DNA of 64,000 nt from Nageia nagi (Eukaryota > Pinophyta): contig JBITNC010000001.1 of the NCBI GenBank assembly GCA_050084985.1, forward strand, positions 166,470,001-166,534,000, written 5' to 3'. Both the position numbers and the translations under genes were made by a program. How positions within the stretch are numbered: position 1 is the first letter of the stretch; each line of letters begins with the position of its first letter. Shown here in pieces: positions 59,500 through 64,000 of the stretch. Under the pieces are notes generated by a model. It had not been told where the DNA came from and made no database searches. It saw nothing but the letters and a program-made list of their open reading frames with translations.

Positions 59500-61069
59500 T
59501 GTATATTCATACATAATAAATTCTTTATTAAAGCCTCATTGTACCTTACTTGCAATCATGAGTTCATTTTAAGATCCCCAGGAGTTTTTTTTGGGAGCAA
59601 ACAAAATAGGCCAGAGTCAGTAGAAATGATGATGTCATGGAAGAAAGGATGAAGCTCAGTTGTGGAAAAGCCTAGGTCCTGGAGGAGGTGAGGTTAGCAA
59701 GAGATAATAAAAGAAGCCAGAGCCTGTAAATTAAGTGTTCTGGAAGTAAAGCATTTCAAAATAAAATGATGACATCGTAGAGGATAAGACAGTCATGTTT
59801 TGGTAAAGATTGGGTTCCAGAGATGATGAGGTTATCAAGGGGAATTGAGAAGTTGGAGTCAGTAAATAAAGCATTCCAAAAGAGATGACATCAGTGATTC
59901 TAGGCCTTAACCCAAAACTGGAGCCCGAAAGTGATGAGGTCAGCAAGGAGTGATCAAATAGCCAGAGCTAGTGAGTAGAGCATTCTAGAATGTAGAGATG
60001 ACATCACCAGGGAGAATGATGTTCACATTTTTGAATGAAACCAAAGCCCCAAAGATGATGAGGTTAGCAAGGGGGATTGAGAAGTTAAAGCTAGTGAGCA
60101 AAACATTCTGAAGGTAAGTGATGAGGTCAGCAATTTCAGGCCTTAGCCCAAAATCGGAGCCCAAAAGTGATGAGGTCAGCAAGGAGCGATCAAATAATCA
60201 GAGCCAGTGAGGAGAGCATTCCAGAATGTAGAGATGAGGCCAACAAGAGGTTAGATCATAGTTATCAAGCTGTATCATCTGCAATCTACCCCATTTTTGT
60301 AATATTCTGCCAAGTGGCATATGTAGGTAGTATCAGTTAAAAGAAGGCTAGAATCTTGAAGCTATTTTTGTAAACATTTCTATTCTGCAATTCTTGTAAT
60401 TATTGTTACTGCAGTATAAGTATATGAAAATAAAGTGAAAGAGGGGTCGGAAGCCTAGTATTGCTCTTTACATTTATTCTCAAAGACCTATAGTTTTTAT
60501 CAGTAATATGATACCATCTTGACCTTTCTTATCTAGCACTCGTAATTATCATTCTTAATTTGGTTACATCGTGGCAGCTTGGCTTGTTTCCAGAATGATA
60601 ATTGCGGGTTGCTAGTATAACTGTGTCTGCTACATGGTAGAGTAAAGCTAGGAAACTATTAGAGAGTGAGAGCTTGTACTGTAGCTGCTACACTAGATTT
60701 AGGCCAAGGTTTCACACACTGTGAAAGCCCACGCTGAACTAGTGATCCACCTTTGCTTTCTCTCTTGTTACCCTAAGCCTTTTGCTTAAATTCCTTGCAC
60801 TCTACTCCTTTTTATTTTCTCTCTTGTTACCCTAAGCCTTTTTCTTAAATTCCTTGCACCCTACTCTTTTATTTCTTTCCTGTTACCCTAACCCTTTTGC
60901 TTGAATTCCTCGTACTCTACTCTTTTTATTTCCTTTCTTGTTACTTTTTCTACGCCCAATAGATAAGGAATCGGCCTTCTCTGGAGATCAGACTATCACT
61001 ATAGTCTATTCATGATTTACTTTGGTTAAGATTGCTCACGGTGCATATATTACACAATCTTAATCAACA
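59500..61069 (+). repeat. 3' LTR of element D
   Basis: 1,570 bp; shorter than the left copy mainly by an 18-base deletion near 59624. It is followed by ACAAG. Confidence 0.92.
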
Positions 61070-61175
61070 ACAAGGTTATGAAAAATTACAATTTGTTTTG
61101 TAAGAAATAAATTCCTTTACTAGCACAAAGTAAAAGAGAGAGATATTACTATCTCAAATGCTTAATGCTAGTATT

Positions 61176-61181
<6 letters not shown>

Positions 61182-61241
<60 letters not shown>
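61182..61241. repeat. (AT)n microsatellite
   Basis: About 30 AT units, followed by TGTTGG. Confidence 0.97.
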
Positions 61242-61245
<4 letters not shown>

Positions 61246-62337
61246 GTATATTTATTTTTCATTTTGAAATACATTATTATTGAACAAAATTTATTTAAAA
61301 CTTTAATATTTTCTAAAGTTTTAGACTAATAATCATTATAATAGTTTGTTAATACAAAAAACATCATGTTGGTGGTTTTACAAAACCAAAATACAAGAGA
61401 AAAATCATTGGGTTTGAAACCCCACACTACATTCATCTCTATCAATAGTCTCCTAGGCATTATTTTTAGTTCTTCCATGTGGTGCCTTCTCTCACACCCT
61501 CTGCACACTCTTCTCCACGCTTATGCTAGGGCACAAAATCATATTCAATACCCACACTTTGCAAGTAGTTGAAGCACCTCACACACTCTTCTTAGCCCTA
61601 CTACTAGCCTTTGCCTTGTTGATGACCTCTACCTCCTGGATTTGTGATGTAGCATCCTCCATGTTTCCTAGCCTCCTCTTCATGTCCCTCCACTCATGTT
61701 GATTGACCTTCTTCCCTTCATGGCCCTCCACTCCTACCTTCTAATCTTCTCCACATTGCACATTCTTGTGCAGTCTTCTCCCACTTTTTTAAGATGGAGG
61801 CCTTGACTTGTTTTATGCATTTAATTTTTTCTTGCCTTTATGCTCCTACACAAGCAACATATTCTCCTTCTTAAGGGAATGGTATCCATCATTTTTACCT
61901 AAAAGCATTTATTTTTTTTTAACTTGGAGTATTTTTTTGTTTACTTGAAGTACGTAAGGTAAAAGTAGCATTAAATATGCATGTAGTAAAGGTATGGGTC
62001 TTCTCCTTTTTCCATTTGATTCTTGTAGACTTTGAAAGTATGCATATTTTTAGATTATTTCTATAATAATGGAAAAAAATAATATTTTTTAAGTTAAACT
62101 TTGCTTACCTTTTTCAAATATGCTTAGAATATTTTTAATATTCTACTCAAAATTGCTTTCTTAATTTACTAAGGTGCAAATGCAATTTTTAGAATGCAAA
62201 CTCTTAGCATTTTTTTATTTTTTTATTTTAAGCATCTTATTTAAGAGTTATTTTAAGTAAAACAATAGGGGAAGGAATTTTTTATTTTTTACTTAAAATT
62301 CTTTTTGCAAATTTAACTTATGAAAATTAATAAGATG

Positions 62338-62557
62338 ATGCATGCTCCTTGCTTAAGTCAAATAATGCATGCTAAGTATTTATATTGCAAAGTGATAGAT
62401 AAGCTAATGCAAATTAAGAGAATAATGCATGTTTATGCCTCCCAAAGTTTTTGCTTAAATTCTCTATGAATGAACTAGTTCTTATGAAGAAATAATGCAT
62501 GCTTAATTTTTTTAAATTTATGGAATAATGCATGCTTATTTTTGGATTAATGCATGC
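62338..62557. repeat. Cluster of ATGCATGC motifs
   Basis: Five perfect ATGCATGC octamers (62338, 62365, 62495, 62528, 62550) and one ATGCATGT (62425), most preceded by AATA and followed by TTA. ATGCATG contains CATGCA, the RY element bound by plant B3-domain factors. Confidence 0.85.
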
Positions 62558-63429
62558 TTAATACTTATTTCCTTAAGTTTTTTCTTTTTATACAAAGTTA
62601 AAAGGACTTGTGCAAATTATGGACCTATGTAAAGAAGTCCTTTAGGGGTTATTAAACAAAACCCATTAGACTCTTAAGGATTCAAGTTATGAATGAATGA
62701 TATTTTATTTGTGCACTTTACTTCATGTTTCGTACTTTTGCTTTATTTACTTATGCAAAAATTGCAAACATTGAAATATGCTACCCAATAAAATGAACAC
62801 ATCCACATGTACATTATACAACATGACTTGTTTGGGGAGCCAAGAGGTTAGGATAGGAAGACTAAAGCCTTTAATTCTGATGATCCAAATGGTGAAAACT
62901 CTATACTTCTCAATTGCTCCTAAGTCTTTTGTTAGTCTAGACATAAATCCAATAGGTGGATAGGCATGTGTGCAGTGATACCACATGTTTGCACATCCAT
63001 TCATGGATTATCTTGATAACCTAGGAAGACAACTTGAAACCTAATCAAGACTAATAATTTGGTTGATCCAATAAACATCATAACCTTGGAAAATAGTAGG
63101 TACTTCTCCTTATGAGAGTTTAATACTGACCAAGGCAAACTAGTTGAGGATTGGTAGTACTTGGGATCCTCTTGTGTGGGCATCTAGGTGAAGGCCTAAT
63201 TTTAGATAAGAAAATAAACCTCAATAATGTCACTTTACATCTACATTTCTTGAATGAGAAATGTATTTGGTACATGGTTTGAGTTGTAAAACATTTGCAC
63301 TAGTGAATCAAATTAAGCATGTCTTGGTTAATTAAATTTAGCATGTATTATTTACTTGGTTAAAACTTAAAAGATAATTTTGTTTATTGAACCACATGCT
63401 TATTACTTTTTCAAATCCTTGTGTAGCAA

Positions 63430-64000
63430 ATGGGAGACTCCTTTTTACCTAAACACATTCTTGATGATTCCAATTTTAGTATTTAAGAAACATGGATGAG
63501 AGTTGAATTGTAAGCAAGGAAGCTTTGGCAAATAGTGAATGAGAACCTTGTATCTCCTACAGATGAGAAGGCACTAGAGGCTTACAACACAAAGAATGAG
63601 TTGGCAACCTCCATGATCTTCTATGTAGTTTCAAATGATGTGCTCCTAATGATTTCCTCTTCAACCTCAACAAAGGAACCTTGGGATAAGCTAAAACAAA
63701 TCTACCTTGGATCAAATTTTTCAAGAAGGTTTACCATTCTCAAAAAGTTGCTTCAATCTCATTAAGGGGAAGATGAAAATGTGGCTATCTACTTGAACAA
63801 AATCATTGACCTTAGGACTCAACTTGTTGTTTGTGGGTACAATTGGATCAATGATGAGTTTATGGTCTTCATCATTTTTCAAATCCTTTCTTCAAAGTTT
63901 GAAAACTTTGTAATAGTTATGGAAATAAGGCTTGATGATGAAGAATTCTTCTCCCTTGAGAACCTTTCTAGGCATCTTTTGAAGCATAAAGAAACCATTA
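63430..64000 (+). pseudogene. Element H gag, UBN2 type, partial
   Basis: One frame from ATG at 63430 to the window end, with stops at 63484-63486, 63511-63513 and 63763-63765. It starts GDSFLPKHILDDSNFS, where family members have a tryptophan (here TAA). Next comes ETWMRVEL and ARKLWQIVNENL, then the core KEPWDKLKQIYLGSNFSRRF and a segment like YLNKIIDLRTQLV. This is the Ty1/copia gag of the UBN2/DUF4219 class. Three stops in 190 codons mean the copy is dead. Downstream polymerase is beyond the window. Confidence 0.88.

Larger units (their letters stand above)
56157..61069 (+). mobile_element. Element D: internally deleted Ty3/gypsy element
   Basis: 4,913 bp with long LTRs (56157-57742, 59500-61069). 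They begin TGTATATTC, end TCAACA, and are flanked by perfect ACAAG (56152-56156, 61070-61074). The interior is only 1.76 kb: a gag, then a jump to the last part of integrase. The leader includes TGGCACGCCTGGTGGGAC (57754-57771) and TTGGCGACTCTGCTG, a sequence pair I know from plant Tat/Ogre-type leaders. LTR divergence is about 5%, higher in the first half. Protease, RT, RNase H and most of integrase are gone, so D depends on helper elements. Confidence 0.9.
61070..63429 (+). other. Leader of copia element H, right of D
   Basis: Non-coding. It contains a 60-base AT microsatellite (61182-61241), a C/T-rich stretch (61430-61800) and a cluster of ATGCATGC motifs (62338-62557). No coding domain recognised. 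Confidence 0.5.
55193..64000 (+). mobile_element. Element H: Ty1/copia retrotransposon, runs off the right end
   Basis: It has an LTR, a tRNA-Met primer site, a leader interrupted by element D, and a UBN2-type gag from 63430. After removing D the leader is about 2.8 kb, long for a copia element, so further insertions may be hidden at 61.1-63.4 kb. Polymerase and the 3' LTR are expected beyond 64000. Confidence 0.75.

Overview
The window is plant nuclear DNA made almost entirely of transposable elements. It is very AT-rich and shows no intact host gene and no RNA gene. The plant assignment rests on what the elements encode: an En/Spm (CACTA) TNP2 transposase with DUF4216 and DUF4218 parts, plant mobile domain (PMD) sequence, Ty3/gypsy and Ty1/copia gag proteins, and primer-binding sites matching plant tRNA-Trp, tRNA-Asn and initiator tRNA-Met. 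I cannot name the species.

The main result is a stack of nested insertions that can be read from target-site duplications (TSDs). The oldest layer seen is a minus-strand Ty3/gypsy element (F; RT at 43.76-44.5 kb, gag to 46.1 kb). A CACTA element (CACTA-2) is inserted in its RT gene, with its 3' end at 43758. The TNP2 gene of CACTA-2 reads on the + strand and is cut by element A (11370-22616, TSD TATAC), element B (22697-31844, TSD AATGG) and element C (34034-41226, TSD TCCTT). Element E (41491-43376) sits in its tail. A foldback element (8614-9573) lies upstream of TNP2. A second, damaged CACTA copy (CACTA-1, ending at 8533) fills the left 8.5 kb. It contains a 1.1-kb TTAGGG-like array and a 617-base poly-A run that looks like an assembly artefact.

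The right third holds element G (47332-54884, LTRs of about 2.6 kb, gag with three zinc knuckles). It also holds a Ty1/copia element H (5' LTR at 55193, gag running off the right end), which carries element D (56157-61069, TSD ACAAG) in its leader.

Elements A, B and C share a plan. Each has LTRs beginning TG and ending CA, a gag (A also has a protease), no visible reverse transcriptase or integrase, and a tandem-repeat array just before the 3' LTR. They look like large non-autonomous elements that keep gag. B and C, on the minus strand, also carry sequence of a plant mobile domain gene on the opposite strand. In C this antisense unit keeps a TATA box and intron signals. C also carries a dispersed palindrome of the form GGACCRC-NN-GYGGTCC in its LTRs, 3' region and gag. 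These two observations are the ones most worth following up.

LTR divergence counted by eye gives a relative age order: C youngest (about 3%), then A (about 5-6%) and D (about 5%), then B (about 10%), with G oldest (nearly 20% in the stretch compared). The differences in C are all transitions, many at CpG or CHG sites, as expected for methylated, silenced DNA.
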